A model generated the notes under the pieces. It did not search any database, had not been told where the DNA came from, and saw only the letters and a program-made list of their open reading frames with translations. Below, piece after piece: positions 7,479-15,331 of a stretch of DNA of 37,106 nucleotides. The stretch is taken from the NCBI GenBank assembly GCA_025934375.1, contig JAICYD010000071.1, forward strand, positions 1 to 37,106, in the 5' to 3' direction. How positions within the stretch are numbered: position 1 is the stretch's first letter; each line of letters starts with the position of its first letter. The stretch comes from Streptosporangiaceae bacterium (GTDB lineage: Bacteria; Actinomycetota; Actinomycetes; Streptosporangiales; Streptosporangiaceae). The translations under genes and the position numbers were made by a program.

Positions 7479-8327
7479 GTGCACACTACGATCTCCTCTC
7501 CCGGCCAGACCCTCGTCATCGGGGATGACCAGCCGTTCGCGATCATCGGCGAGCGGATCAACCCGACCGGCCGCAAGGCCTTCCAGCAGCAACTGCGCGC
7601 GGGCGACCTGTCCCGGGTCGAGATCGACGTCGAACAGCAGGTGGCCGGGGGCGCGATGGCGCTGGACGTGAACATGGGCGCCCCGCTGGCCGACGAAGCC
7701 GAGCTGATGGTCAAGGCGGTCACGCTCATCCAGCGGCTCACCGACCTGCCGCTGGTCATCGACTCCTCGATCCCCGAGGTCCTGGAGGCCGGACTGGCGA
7801 CGTACCAGGGCAAGGCGCTGGTTAACTCGGTCACCGCCGAGGACGAGCGGCTGCACACGATCCTGCCGCTGGTCACCAAGTACCACGCGGCGGTGATCGG
7901 GCTGCCCAACGACGAGGAGGAGATCCCGAACGAGCCCGAGCGCCGCCTGGAACTGGCCCGCAAGCTCATCCGGGTCGCGACCGACACCTACAAGGTCCCG
8001 GTCGAGGACCTCGTGATCGACCCGCTCGCGATGCCGGTCGGCGCCGACACCGCGCACACCGTGCGGACCCTGGAGACGATCGCGCTGATCCGGGAGGAGT
8101 TCGGCGTGAACATGACGATGGGCGCGTCCAACGTGTCCTTCGGCATGCCGGACCGGCACGCGATCACCGCGGCGTTCTTGCCGTTGGCCGCCGCGAACGG
8201 CCTGACCAGCGCGATCATGGACGCCCGGTCGCCGGACGTGGTCAAGTCGGTGAAGGCCACCGACCTGCTTCTCGGCCGCGACGACTGGGGCGCCGCCTGG
8301 ATCAGCTTCTACCGCGCGAGGCAGTAG
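7479..8327 (+). CDS. Methyltetrahydrofolate:corrinoid methyltransferase-type protein (pterin-binding domain)
   Basis: The 282-residue protein has the TIM-barrel pterin-binding fold shared by dihydropteroate synthase, the MetH folate domain, AcsE and MtgA/MtvA-type enzymes. Recognisable elements are IIGERINPTGRK at the N-terminus, ALDVNMGAPLADE, LPLVIDSSIPEVLEAGL and the TMGASNVSFGMP loop. In catabolic systems these enzymes take the methyl group from the methyl-corrinoid protein and give methyl-THF. The direction here is inferred from the adjacent methylamine-type enzyme and corrinoid protein. The start is GTG 7479 with AGGA upstream. Its stop lies two bases before the ATG of the activator gene. 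Confidence 0.92.
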   Translation: MHTTISSPGQTLVIGDDQPFAIIGERINPTGRKAFQQQLRAGDLSRVEIDVEQQVAGGAMALDVNMGAPLADEAELMVKAVTLIQRLTDLPLVIDSSIPEVLEAGLATYQGKALVNSVTAEDERLHTILPLVTKYHAAVIGLPNDEEEIPNEPERRLELARKLIRVATDTYKVPVEDLVIDPLAMPVGADTAHTVRTLETIALIREEFGVNMTMGASNVSFGMPDRHAITAAFLPLAAANGLTSAIMDARSPDVVKSVKATDLLLGRDDWGAAWISFYRARQ

Positions 8328-8329
8328 CG

Positions 8330-10306
8330 ATGAAGGGGGAGCGCGGGGAAGCCCAGGGGAGAGCGGTTTCTGCTCGTTCCCCTGGGGAGGGGGGTGAAAG
8401 GGGGGCCTCCCCCCCTTTGCCGGGGGGTCGACAGGGGGGGCGCCCCCCCGAGGGTGCACAGCGCGTTGACCTGCGGTTCAACGGGCGGCCGGTGCGGGTG
8501 CCGCGTGGGGTTACGCTGTTCGACGCGGCCAGCTGGAACGGGATCGCGATCGACTCGACCTGCGGCGGCCACGGGACGTGCAAGAAGTGCCGGATTCGGT
8601 TCACCTCCGATGCCCCGGTCCCCTCCAGCCTCGACATTCGCGCGTACTCGGCCGACGAGATCCGGGACGGGTGGCGGCTGGCGTGCCGCACCCCGGCGGC
8701 GGACGACGCCGAGATCGAGGTGCCGCCGCTGGTCACCCGGCCCAAGGCGGCCATGGTCGGGGTGGGCCGGCAGGTCATCTTGCGGCCCGCGGTGCGCAAG
8801 CGCTACCTGGAGCTCACCGAGCCGACCCTGGCCGACCAGCGCACCGACCTGGATCGCGTGCTGGCCGAGTTGTCCGACCTGGACCCCACGGCCGACCTGC
8901 CCGTGCTGCGCGACCTGGGCCGGACACTGCGCGCTAGCGACTTCAAGGTCACCGCCGTCGTCGCCGATACCGCGCTGGCCGGGCAGCCCGCGCTGATCGC
9001 CGTGGAGCCCGGCGACACCAGCGAGCGCTCGTTCGGGCTGGCCTTCGACCTGGGCACCACCACCGTGGTGGCGACCCTGCTTGACCTCACGACCGGTACC
9101 CCGGTCGCGGTCGACTCGATGCTCAACAAGCAGCAGCCGTTCGGCGCCGACGTCATCACCCGGATCAGCGCGACCATGCTCGATGAGGGCGCCCGGGACA
9201 AGCTGCGGGACCTGGCCGCCGGCACGCTGGCCGAGCTCGCGGCCAGCGTCTGCGGCCAGGGGCAGATCGCGCCGGACGAGGTCTACGAGGTCGCGCTGGC
9301 CGGAAACGCCACTATGGTGCACCTGGCCCTCGGGATCGACCCGGAGCCGCTGGGCGTCGCGCCGTTCATCATGTCCGCGCGGCTGCTCCCGGAGATCATG
9401 GCGGGCGACCTCGGCATCCCCGCGCACCCGCGAGCGCGCGCCGTCGTGTTCCCGGCGTTCGGCGCCTACGTCGGCGGTGACATCACCTCCGGCCTGCTGG
9501 CGTCGGGCATGGACCGCGACCCGCGGGTCCGGCTTTTCATCGACATCGGCACCAACTGCGAGATCGTCCTCGGCGGGCGGGACTGGCTGCTGGCCACCGC
9601 GGCGCCGGCCGGCCCCGCCTTCGAGGGCGCCGCGATCCGCTGCGGCATGCGCGCCGCCGACGGCGCCATCGAGGGGGTCGCCATTGATGACGACGGACAG
9701 CTGCAGCTCACCGTGATCGGGGACACATCGGGGGGTGCCGGGGGGGCGCCCCCCCGCAAGCTGCAGCCGAAGGGCCTGTGCGGCTCCGGCCTCGTCGACG
9801 CCGTCACCGCGCTCATCAGCGCGGGCCTGCTCGATGCCACTGGCCGCTTCATCCCCGAGGACGAGGCCAGGACTGTGGCCCCGAAGCTCGCCGACCGGCT
9901 CACCACCGTGGGCCAGGAGCGGGTCTTCATGCTGACCGGCGCCATCTACTTGTCCCAGCGCGACGTCCGTGAGCTGCAGTTCGCCAAGGCGGCGATCGCC
10001 ACTGGCTGGCGCATCCTGCTTGAGGAAGCCGGCCTGGCCGAGGCCGACGTCAAGCAGGTGCTGCTGGCCGGCTCGTTCGGCAGCTACCTCAACCCGGCCA
10101 GCGCGATCCGGATCGGCCTCGTCCCGCAGGTCCCGGTCCGGCGGGTGGTCGCGGCCGGGAACGTCGCCGGCGAGGGCGCCAAGATGGCGCTGTTGTCCGT
10201 CCGGGAACGCGCCGCCGCCCTCGCCCTGCTGGAGGAGGTGAGGTATGTCGAGCTCTCGGACAGATCCGATTTCAACGACAGGTTCATCGACCAGCTCGGA
10301 TTTTGA
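8330..10306 (+). CDS. Reductive activator of corrinoid protein: [2Fe-2S] ferredoxin plus ASKHA (DUF4445) domain
   Basis: The 658-residue protein matches the RACE family. These proteins use ATP to reduce corrinoid proteins whose cobalt has been oxidised to the inactive Co(II) state. An N-terminal plant-type [2Fe-2S] domain has Cys at 78, 84, 87 and 119 (STCGGHGTCKKC then LACRT). The ASKHA ATPase-like part starts near residue 235 (GLAFDLGTTTVV) and includes LFIDIGTNCEIV, GLCGSGLVD and LAGSFGSYLNP. Two features are odd. Residues 1-45 are a Gly/Arg/Pro-rich leader encoded by a GC-rich palindromic repeat, with no in-frame alternative start after it. A second copy of the same palindrome adds GGAGGAPP near residue 470. 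ATG 8330 follows the preceding stop by two bases, so translation is probably coupled. Confidence 0.93.
   Translation: MKGERGEAQGRAVSARSPGEGGERGASPPLPGGRQGGRPPEGAQRVDLRFNGRPVRVPRGVTLFDAASWNGIAIDSTCGGHGTCKKCRIRFTSDAPVPSSLDIRAYSADEIRDGWRLACRTPAADDAEIEVPPLVTRPKAAMVGVGRQVILRPAVRKRYLELTEPTLADQRTDLDRVLAELSDLDPTADLPVLRDLGRTLRASDFKVTAVVADTALAGQPALIAVEPGDTSERSFGLAFDLGTTTVVATLLDLTTGTPVAVDSMLNKQQPFGADVITRISATMLDEGARDKLRDLAAGTLAELAASVCGQGQIAPDEVYEVALAGNATMVHLALGIDPEPLGVAPFIMSARLLPEIMAGDLGIPAHPRARAVVFPAFGAYVGGDITSGLLASGMDRDPRVRLFIDIGTNCEIVLGGRDWLLATAAPAGPAFEGAAIRCGMRAADGAIEGVAIDDDGQLQLTVIGDTSGGAGGAPPRKLQPKGLCGSGLVDAVTALISAGLLDATGRFIPEDEARTVAPKLADRLTTVGQERVFMLTGAIYLSQRDVRELQFAKAAIATGWRILLEEAGLAEADVKQVLLAGSFGSYLNPASAIRIGLVPQVPVRRVVAAGNVAGEGAKMALLSVRERAAALALLEEVRYVELSDRSDFNDRFIDQLGF
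8380..8450. repeat. GC-rich palindromic repeat inside the activator gene, copy 1
   Basis: This stretch is made of long G and C runs and ends in a perfect 16-bp palindrome of seven G, CG and seven C at 8434-8449. It is translated in frame as part of the unusual N-terminal leader of the activator protein. The same 16-bp palindrome recurs at 9740-9755. Confidence 0.7.
9731..9756. repeat. GC-rich palindromic repeat inside the activator gene, copy 2
   Basis: A second copy of the palindrome of seven G, CG, seven C lies at 9740-9755, preceded by another G-run. It adds a short Gly/Ala/Pro segment in frame, between a surface strand (LQLTVIGD) and the conserved KGLCGSGLVD motif, so it probably sits in a loop that tolerates insertion. 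Confidence 0.65.
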
Positions 10307-10380
10307 CGGGGGGTCTGGGGGGCTGGCTCGTGGCCCCCAGGAAGTCAGGCCAATGACAGGTTCGTCGACCAGCTCGGGTT
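10274..10380. repeat. 29-bp direct duplication flanking a G/C-rich hairpin
   Basis: Positions 10274-10302 and 10352-10380 match at 26 of 29 bases. Between them a hairpin can form from CTGGGGG (10315-10321) and CCCCCAG (10334-10340). The first copy encodes the activator C-terminus (NDRFIDQLGF). The second contains the ATG of the DUF1638 gene, and in the other frame would read NDRFVDQLGF. This looks like an insertion that duplicated its target across an original gene overlap. Confidence 0.8.
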
Positions 10381-10955
10381 CGCAGACGCGGGTGGTCGCG
10401 TGCGGGGCGCTGGCCGGGCATATCCGGGACATCGCGGCGCGCCGGGGCTGGCCGCTGGACGTTCACCCGCTGCCGGCGCGGCTGCACAACCGGCCCGGGC
10501 AGATTCCGGCGGCCGTCAATGAGGCGGGCCCCGCGATGATCGTGGCGTACGCCGACTGCGGCACCTACGGCAAGCTCGACGAGCTGATCGAGGCCACCGG
10601 TGCGCGGCGGCTTCCCGGCCTGCACTGTTACGACCTGCTCGCCGGGGCAGACACGATCAGTGACGTGTTCCACGTGGAACCAGGCACCTACCTGCTGACC
10701 GATTACCTGGTACGCACCTTCGACCGCACCGTCGTGGCCTCGCTCGGGCTGGACCGGCACCCCGAGCTGTGGCCGGACTACTTCGGCCACTACACCCGGG
10801 TCGCCTGGCTCGCCCAGCAGCCCAGCCCCGAGCTGGAGGCCGAGGCCACGCGGATCGCCGCGTTGTTCGGCCTGCCCCTGACGAAGATCGAGACCGGCCT
10901 GAGCCGCCTGGAAGCCGCCCTGGCGGCGCTGCTCGTTGTTGAGGAGAGCGAATGA
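10353..10955 (+). CDS. DUF1638-family protein
   Basis: The product of about 200 residues resembles DUF1638 proteins, which are repeatedly found in operons with MttB-type methyltransferases and corrinoid proteins; their biochemical function is not established. Visible conserved-looking segments are VACGALAGHI, VAYADCGTYGKLDELI, LPGLHCYDLLAG and FHVEPGTYLLTDYLVRTFD, with several Cys and His that could bind metal or cofactor. I use ATG 10353, which has AGGAAG upstream and removes a low-complexity leader. The frame is open back to ATG 10245, where GGAGGAGGTG gives a strong ribosome binding site but lies inside activator coding sequence. The stop overlaps the next ATG as ATGA, indicating coupling. 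Confidence 0.82.
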   Translation: MTGSSTSSGSQTRVVACGALAGHIRDIAARRGWPLDVHPLPARLHNRPGQIPAAVNEAGPAMIVAYADCGTYGKLDELIEATGARRLPGLHCYDLLAGADTISDVFHVEPGTYLLTDYLVRTFDRTVVASLGLDRHPELWPDYFGHYTRVAWLAQQPSPELEAEATRIAALFGLPLTKIETGLSRLEAALAALLVVEESE

Positions 10956-13486
10956 CTGAAGCACCGACCCGCGCCCGCGCGGTCATCATCGGCGCGGGCA
11001 TCGTTGGCAACAGCCTCGTGCACCACCTGGCGCTGCTCGGCTGGAAGGACCTGGTGCTGGTGGACAAGGGGCCGCTGCCAAACCCGGGCGGCTCCACCGG
11101 GCATGCCTCCAACTTCATCTTCCCCATCGAGTACTCGAAGATGATGTTCGAGCTGACCAAGGACTCCACCGAGCAGTACCAGGAACTTGGCGTCTTCACC
11201 GAAAGCGGCGGCATCGAGGTAGCCCGCGCGCCTGAGCGGATGATCGAGCTCAAGCGCCGCGTCACCCAGGCCAAGGCGTGGGGCATCCCGGCCGAGCACC
11301 TGACCCCCGAGGGCGTCCACAAGCTGGTCCCCTACCTGGATCCGTCGGTCATCCTCGGCGGCGGCTACTTCCCGACCGTCGGCGTCGTCGACAGCTTGCG
11401 GGCAGGCACCTTGATGCGGGAGAAGGCGCAGGCCGCGGGCGCCCTCACCGTTCTTTCGGGAACTGAGGTCCTTGACATCACCACGGCCGCCGACGAGACG
11501 GGCCACGAGCGAGTCCGCTCGGTCGTTACCTCGGCCGGGGAGATCCGGGCTGACAACGTGGTGATCTGCTGCGGCGTCTGGTCACCGCGGGTCGCCCGGA
11601 TGGCCGGGGCACGGCTGCCGCTCACCCCGATCGTGCACCAGATGATCAGCGTCGGCCCGATCGCGCTGTTCGCCGGGACCACCGGTGAGATCTCCTACCC
11701 GATCGTCCGCGACGTGGACTACGGCATGTACGAGCGGCAGCACGGCGGCGACATGGAGGTCGGCTCCTACGCGCACCGGCCCATCCTCATCTGGGCGGAC
11801 GACATCCCGTCCAACGAAGCGGCAGTTCTATCCCCAACGGAGCTTCCCTTCACCCAGGATGATTTCGACCCCCAGCTGGAGCAGGCGCTCGAGCTGATGC
11901 CGGAGCTGCTCGGCGATGAGAAGGCCGGGACCCGGTACGCCATCAACGGCCTGATCTCGATGACCCCGGACGGGCATCCGCTGCTCGGCGAGGTCCCCGA
12001 GGTCAAGGGGCTGTGGTCGGCGGCTGCGAGCTGGATCAAGGAAGGCCCCGGCTGCGGCCGCGTCGTCGCCGAGCTGATGTCCGGCCGGGTGCCGACGGTC
12101 GACGTGCACGAGGCGAGCGCCGCCCGGTTCTACCCGGCGGCACGGACCGCCGCCAACACGCGGGACCGCGCGGCGGAGGCCTTCAACAAGATGTACGGCA
12201 TCGTGCACCCCCGCGAGCAGTACGAGTCCACCCGGCCGATGCGGGTCAGCCCGCTGCACGAGCGGACCGCGGCGCTGGGCGCGACGTACTTCGAGACCGC
12301 CCGCTGGGAGCGGCCGCAGTGGTACGCCACCAACGAGCCGCTGCTGGACAAGTACGCCGGGCGGCTGATGGAGCGGCCCGCCGAGTGGGAGTCCCGCTGG
12401 TGGTCGCCGATCATCAACGCCGAGCACCTCGCGCTCCGCGACGGGGCCGGCCTGGTGGACCTGTCGGCGTTCACGATCCTCGACGTGACCGGGCCGGGCG
12501 CGCTGGCCGGCCTGCAGAACCTCGCGGTCGCCCAGCTCGACGTCCCGGCCGGGCGCGTGGTGTACACCTCGTTCCTCAACGAGGAGGGCGGGATCGTCGC
12601 CGACCTCACGGTGATGCGGCTGTCCAGCCAGGCGTTCCGGGTGGTCACCGGCGCGGCCGACGGGGCACGCGACGCCCAGTGGATCAGCGATCACCTGGCC
12701 GCGGGAGCCGTGCTCACCGACGTCACCTCCGCGTGGGCCACGATCGGCCTGTGGGGGCCACGCGCGGCGGCCGTCATGGACGACGTCCTCGACGAGGCGG
12801 AGAAACGGACGCGGAGCGCCTTCCCGTTCGGCTCGATCAGCTCGGTTGAGATCGGCGGTTCCGTCGTCTTGGCCAGCCGCATCAGCTATGTCGGCGAGTA
12901 CGGGTGGGAACTGCACGTGCCCGCGGACCAGGCCGGCCACCTGTGGGACCGGCTGTGGGACGCCGGGCAGCCACACGGCCTGGTGCCGGTGGGGATCGGC
13001 GTGTACGGGACGACGGCGCGGCTGGAGAAGGGGTACCGGGCGTTCGGCGCGGAGCTGACGCCGGACTTCACCCTGGTCGAGGCGGGGATGACGCGGCCGC
13101 GGGTCAAGGCGCAGGCGTTCATCGGCAAGCGGGCCTACCTGGCGCAGCGGGAGGCCAGACGGAGCATGTCGACCGCGGTGCTGGCCACGCTCACCGTGGA
13201 CTCGCTGGTGTCGGCGGACGGGACGCCTCGGTACGCGATGGGCGGCGAGCCGGTCCTGTCAGCTGAAGGGTCACGGCTGGTGGACTCCCGCGGGCGGCCC
13301 TCGTACGTGACGTCGGCCGGATCAGGGCCGTCGACCGGGTCGCACCTGCTGATGGCCTACCTGCCGGCCCGCGTGTCCCCGGTGGGCACCAAGTTGCTGG
13401 TGGAGTACATGGGCGAGCAGTACCCGGTCACGGTCGCCTCGCACGGCGCGGTGTTTGACCCGTCCGGCTCGCGGATGCGCGGATAG
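10952..13486 (+). CDS. Dimethylglycine oxidase/dehydrogenase-like FAD + GcvT fusion protein
   Basis: The 844-residue protein has the architecture of dimethylglycine oxidase and dehydrogenase. An N-terminal FAD-dependent DAO domain begins with the dinucleotide motif VIIGAGIVGNS (residues about 10-20), followed by GGSTGHASNFIF, the region where relatives attach FAD to a histidine. The C-terminal half is GcvT-like and folate-binding (about residues 430-840, with LVDLSAFTILDVTGPGALAG and YVGEYGWELHVP). Such enzymes oxidise an N-methyl group of a tertiary or secondary amine and transfer the C1 unit to THF as 5,10-methylene-THF. The immediately following etfB and etfA suggest that electrons go to ETF (dehydrogenase) and not to oxygen. 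In this operon it would process the demethylated product of the MttB-type enzyme; dimethylglycine is the natural candidate. Confidence 0.92.
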   Translation: MTEAPTRARAVIIGAGIVGNSLVHHLALLGWKDLVLVDKGPLPNPGGSTGHASNFIFPIEYSKMMFELTKDSTEQYQELGVFTESGGIEVARAPERMIELKRRVTQAKAWGIPAEHLTPEGVHKLVPYLDPSVILGGGYFPTVGVVDSLRAGTLMREKAQAAGALTVLSGTEVLDITTAADETGHERVRSVVTSAGEIRADNVVICCGVWSPRVARMAGARLPLTPIVHQMISVGPIALFAGTTGEISYPIVRDVDYGMYERQHGGDMEVGSYAHRPILIWADDIPSNEAAVLSPTELPFTQDDFDPQLEQALELMPELLGDEKAGTRYAINGLISMTPDGHPLLGEVPEVKGLWSAAASWIKEGPGCGRVVAELMSGRVPTVDVHEASAARFYPAARTAANTRDRAAEAFNKMYGIVHPREQYESTRPMRVSPLHERTAALGATYFETARWERPQWYATNEPLLDKYAGRLMERPAEWESRWWSPIINAEHLALRDGAGLVDLSAFTILDVTGPGALAGLQNLAVAQLDVPAGRVVYTSFLNEEGGIVADLTVMRLSSQAFRVVTGAADGARDAQWISDHLAAGAVLTDVTSAWATIGLWGPRAAAVMDDVLDEAEKRTRSAFPFGSISSVEIGGSVVLASRISYVGEYGWELHVPADQAGHLWDRLWDAGQPHGLVPVGIGVYGTTARLEKGYRAFGAELTPDFTLVEAGMTRPRVKAQAFIGKRAYLAQREARRSMSTAVLATLTVDSLVSADGTPRYAMGGEPVLSAEGSRLVDSRGRPSYVTSAGSGPSTGSHLLMAYLPARVSPVGTKLLVEYMGEQYPVTVASHGAVFDPSGSRMRG

Positions 13487-13494
13487 GGGGAGGC

Positions 13495-14277
13495 ATGGAG
13501 ATCCTGGTCTGCGTCAAGCGGGTGCCGACCGTCGGCGGAGCCATCACGCTGACCGCGGACGGGCAGGCGGTCGATACCCGGATGTCGGGGTTCACGATCA
13601 GCCCGCACGAGGAGTGCGCGGTCGAGGAGGCCGTCCGGCTGGTCGACCGGCACGGCGGCTCGGTTACCGTGGTGACGCTCGGGCCAGTCGAAGCCGAGGA
13701 GCAACTGCGGTTCTGCCTGTCGCTGGGCGCCTCCAAGGCGGTGCTGCTGGAGGCTTGTGGCGCCGGGGAGTTCGGACCGATCGCGACGGCGTCGGCGCTG
13801 GCGTCGGTGGCGGAGTCCGGCGCCTTCGACCTGGTGCTGCTGGGCAACGAGGCGTCCGACACCGGGGACTACCAGGTGGGGATCCGGCTGGCGCACCTGC
13901 TGCGGCAGCCGGTCGCGACTGGGATCAAGGCGTTGTCGGTAGCGTTCGACGGCGTGTCCGGCTCGGTGGAGGCAGTGTCTGTAGAGGCAGCGCGGGAGTA
14001 TCGCGGAGTGTCGGAGACGTTCCAGCTGCCGCTCCCCGCCGTGGTCACCGTCAAGGAGGGCATCAACCTGCCGCGCTACCCGTCGCTGCCGGGCAGGCTG
14101 CGAGCCAAGCGCGCCTCCATCGAGCGGATCCCGGTGCAGTTCGCGCCCGAGGGGCTGCGCATGCGGACGCTACGGGTCCCCGTCGCCGGCCAGCACACGG
14201 CAACCGTGCTCGGGCACGGCGTGGACGCGGTGCCCGACCTGGTACGGGTCCTGGGCGAGCTGGGGGTGTTGTCGTGA
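13495..14277 (+). CDS. etfB: Electron transfer flavoprotein beta subunit
   Basis: The 260-residue protein is the AMP/FAD-binding beta subunit of an electron transfer flavoprotein heterodimer. It opens with MEILVCVKRVPTV and has SPHEECAVEEAVRLVDRHGG, LLGNEASDTGDYQVGIRLAHL and the family's AKRASIERI-type region near the C-terminus. GGGGGAGGC directly precedes ATG 13495. The stop overlaps the GTG of etfA by four bases. It probably accepts electrons from the preceding FAD/GcvT enzyme; no ETF:quinone oxidoreductase gene lies in the window, so a chromosomal one elsewhere would be needed. Confidence 0.94.
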   Translation: MEILVCVKRVPTVGGAITLTADGQAVDTRMSGFTISPHEECAVEEAVRLVDRHGGSVTVVTLGPVEAEEQLRFCLSLGASKAVLLEACGAGEFGPIATASALASVAESGAFDLVLLGNEASDTGDYQVGIRLAHLLRQPVATGIKALSVAFDGVSGSVEAVSVEAAREYRGVSETFQLPLPAVVTVKEGINLPRYPSLPGRLRAKRASIERIPVQFAPEGLRMRTLRVPVAGQHTATVLGHGVDAVPDLVRVLGELGVLS

Positions 14278-15317
14278 CGGTGTACTGCCTGGTTGAGCTG
14301 GACGCGGGAACCGTGGCGGACGCGTCGCTGCGCGCGCTGACGATGGCGCGCGGGCTGGCCAGCGCCCGTGGCGCGGATGTGGCGGCGGTGGTGTTCGGCG
14401 AAGCGGCCAGCGTACCGGTCGCGGAGCTCGCCGCGTACGGCGTGATGAACGCGTACGCGGTCGCGGTTGACGGGTACGCGCCGCAGGCATGGGCGCGGGC
14501 GATCGCGGAACTACCGAATCTGGCCGGCTCCCTGGGGGAAGGGGCAAGTTCATGGGTCAAAACCGACACTGGGCTAGCAGTCCTGACCCACGATCATGAG
14601 GGCGAGGCCGGACCGGCCGTGCTGGCGGCCGGGACCGACCACGGCAACGAGGTGCTCGCCCACGTGGGGGCGATAGCCGGCTTGCCGGTGGCCGCCAATT
14701 GCGTCGCCGCCGCGCCCGCTCCCGGTGGCGGCCTGGAGCTGGTGCGGCAGCGCTGGGCGGGGCTGCTGCTGGAGGACGCGGTCCTCGACGCGCCCGTCGC
14801 GCTGCTGACCGTGGCGACCGACGCGGTGGCGGCGGTCCCCGCTGACTCGCCGGGGCCGGTGACCGTGCACGAGGTCAAGCCCGAGCTGAGCGCCGGGGAC
14901 CTGGTGGTGCGCGCCGAGGAGGCACCCGCCGCGGCTGGCGGCGCGTCGCTGGCCACCGCGCGCGTGGTAGTGGGCGGCGGCCGCGGGGTCGGCAGCGCCG
15001 ACGGCTTCGCGCCCCTGGAGGAGCTCGCGTCGTTGCTCGGCGGCGTGGTGGGCGTCTCGCGGGTGGTCACCTCCGAGGGATGGCGGCCGCACGCTCAGCA
15101 GGTTGGGCAGACCGGTACCAAGATCACCCCCGATCTGTACCTGGCCTGCGGGATCAGCGGGGCGATCCAGCACATCGCGGGATGCGCGGGCGCCAGGCAC
15201 ATCGTGGCGATCAACACCGACCCGGCCGCCCCCATGATGGCGCGCGCCGACTACGCGCTCATCGGTGACCTCCACCAGGTGCTGCCGGCGCTGATCGAGG
15301 CACTGCGCGCCCGGTAG
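14274..15317 (+). CDS. etfA: Electron transfer flavoprotein alpha subunit
   Basis: The 347-residue alpha subunit has the C-terminal FAD-binding domain with ARVVVGGGRGVGSADGF, VGQTGTKITPDLYLACGISG, GAIQHIAGC and IVAINTDPAAPMMARADYAL. The start is GTG 14274, overlapping etfB as GTGA. The N-terminal domain carries an unusual segment at about residues 80-109 (SLGEGASSWVKTDTGLAVL and following) just before VLAAGTDHGNEVLAH. This segment contains an inverted repeat in the DNA at 14553-14590 and looks like an in-frame insertion. It lies outside the FAD-binding core, so the protein may still work. Confidence 0.93.
   Translation: MTVYCLVELDAGTVADASLRALTMARGLASARGADVAAVVFGEAASVPVAELAAYGVMNAYAVAVDGYAPQAWARAIAELPNLAGSLGEGASSWVKTDTGLAVLTHDHEGEAGPAVLAAGTDHGNEVLAHVGAIAGLPVAANCVAAAPAPGGGLELVRQRWAGLLLEDAVLDAPVALLTVATDAVAAVPADSPGPVTVHEVKPELSAGDLVVRAEEAPAAAGGASLATARVVVGGGRGVGSADGFAPLEELASLLGGVVGVSRVVTSEGWRPHAQQVGQTGTKITPDLYLACGISGAIQHIAGCAGARHIVAINTDPAAPMMARADYALIGDLHQVLPALIEALRAR
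14553..14590. repeat. Inverted repeat inside etfA (TGGGTCA / TGACCCA)
   Basis: TGGGTCA at 14553-14559 and TGACCCA at 14584-14590 are perfect inverted arms around 24 bases. The segment is less GC-rich than the rest of etfA and encodes residues that seem extra to the family. The flanking sequence continues as CGATCATGAG; a similar GATCATGAG lies at 430-438, upstream of the reductase. Confidence 0.55.
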
Positions 15318-15331
15318 CGGATAATCGACGG

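Noticed and set aside
8309..10432. 707-codon open frame on the minus strand opposite the corrinoid activator
   Set aside because: Shadow of the activator gene, whose ferredoxin and ASKHA motifs are unambiguous.
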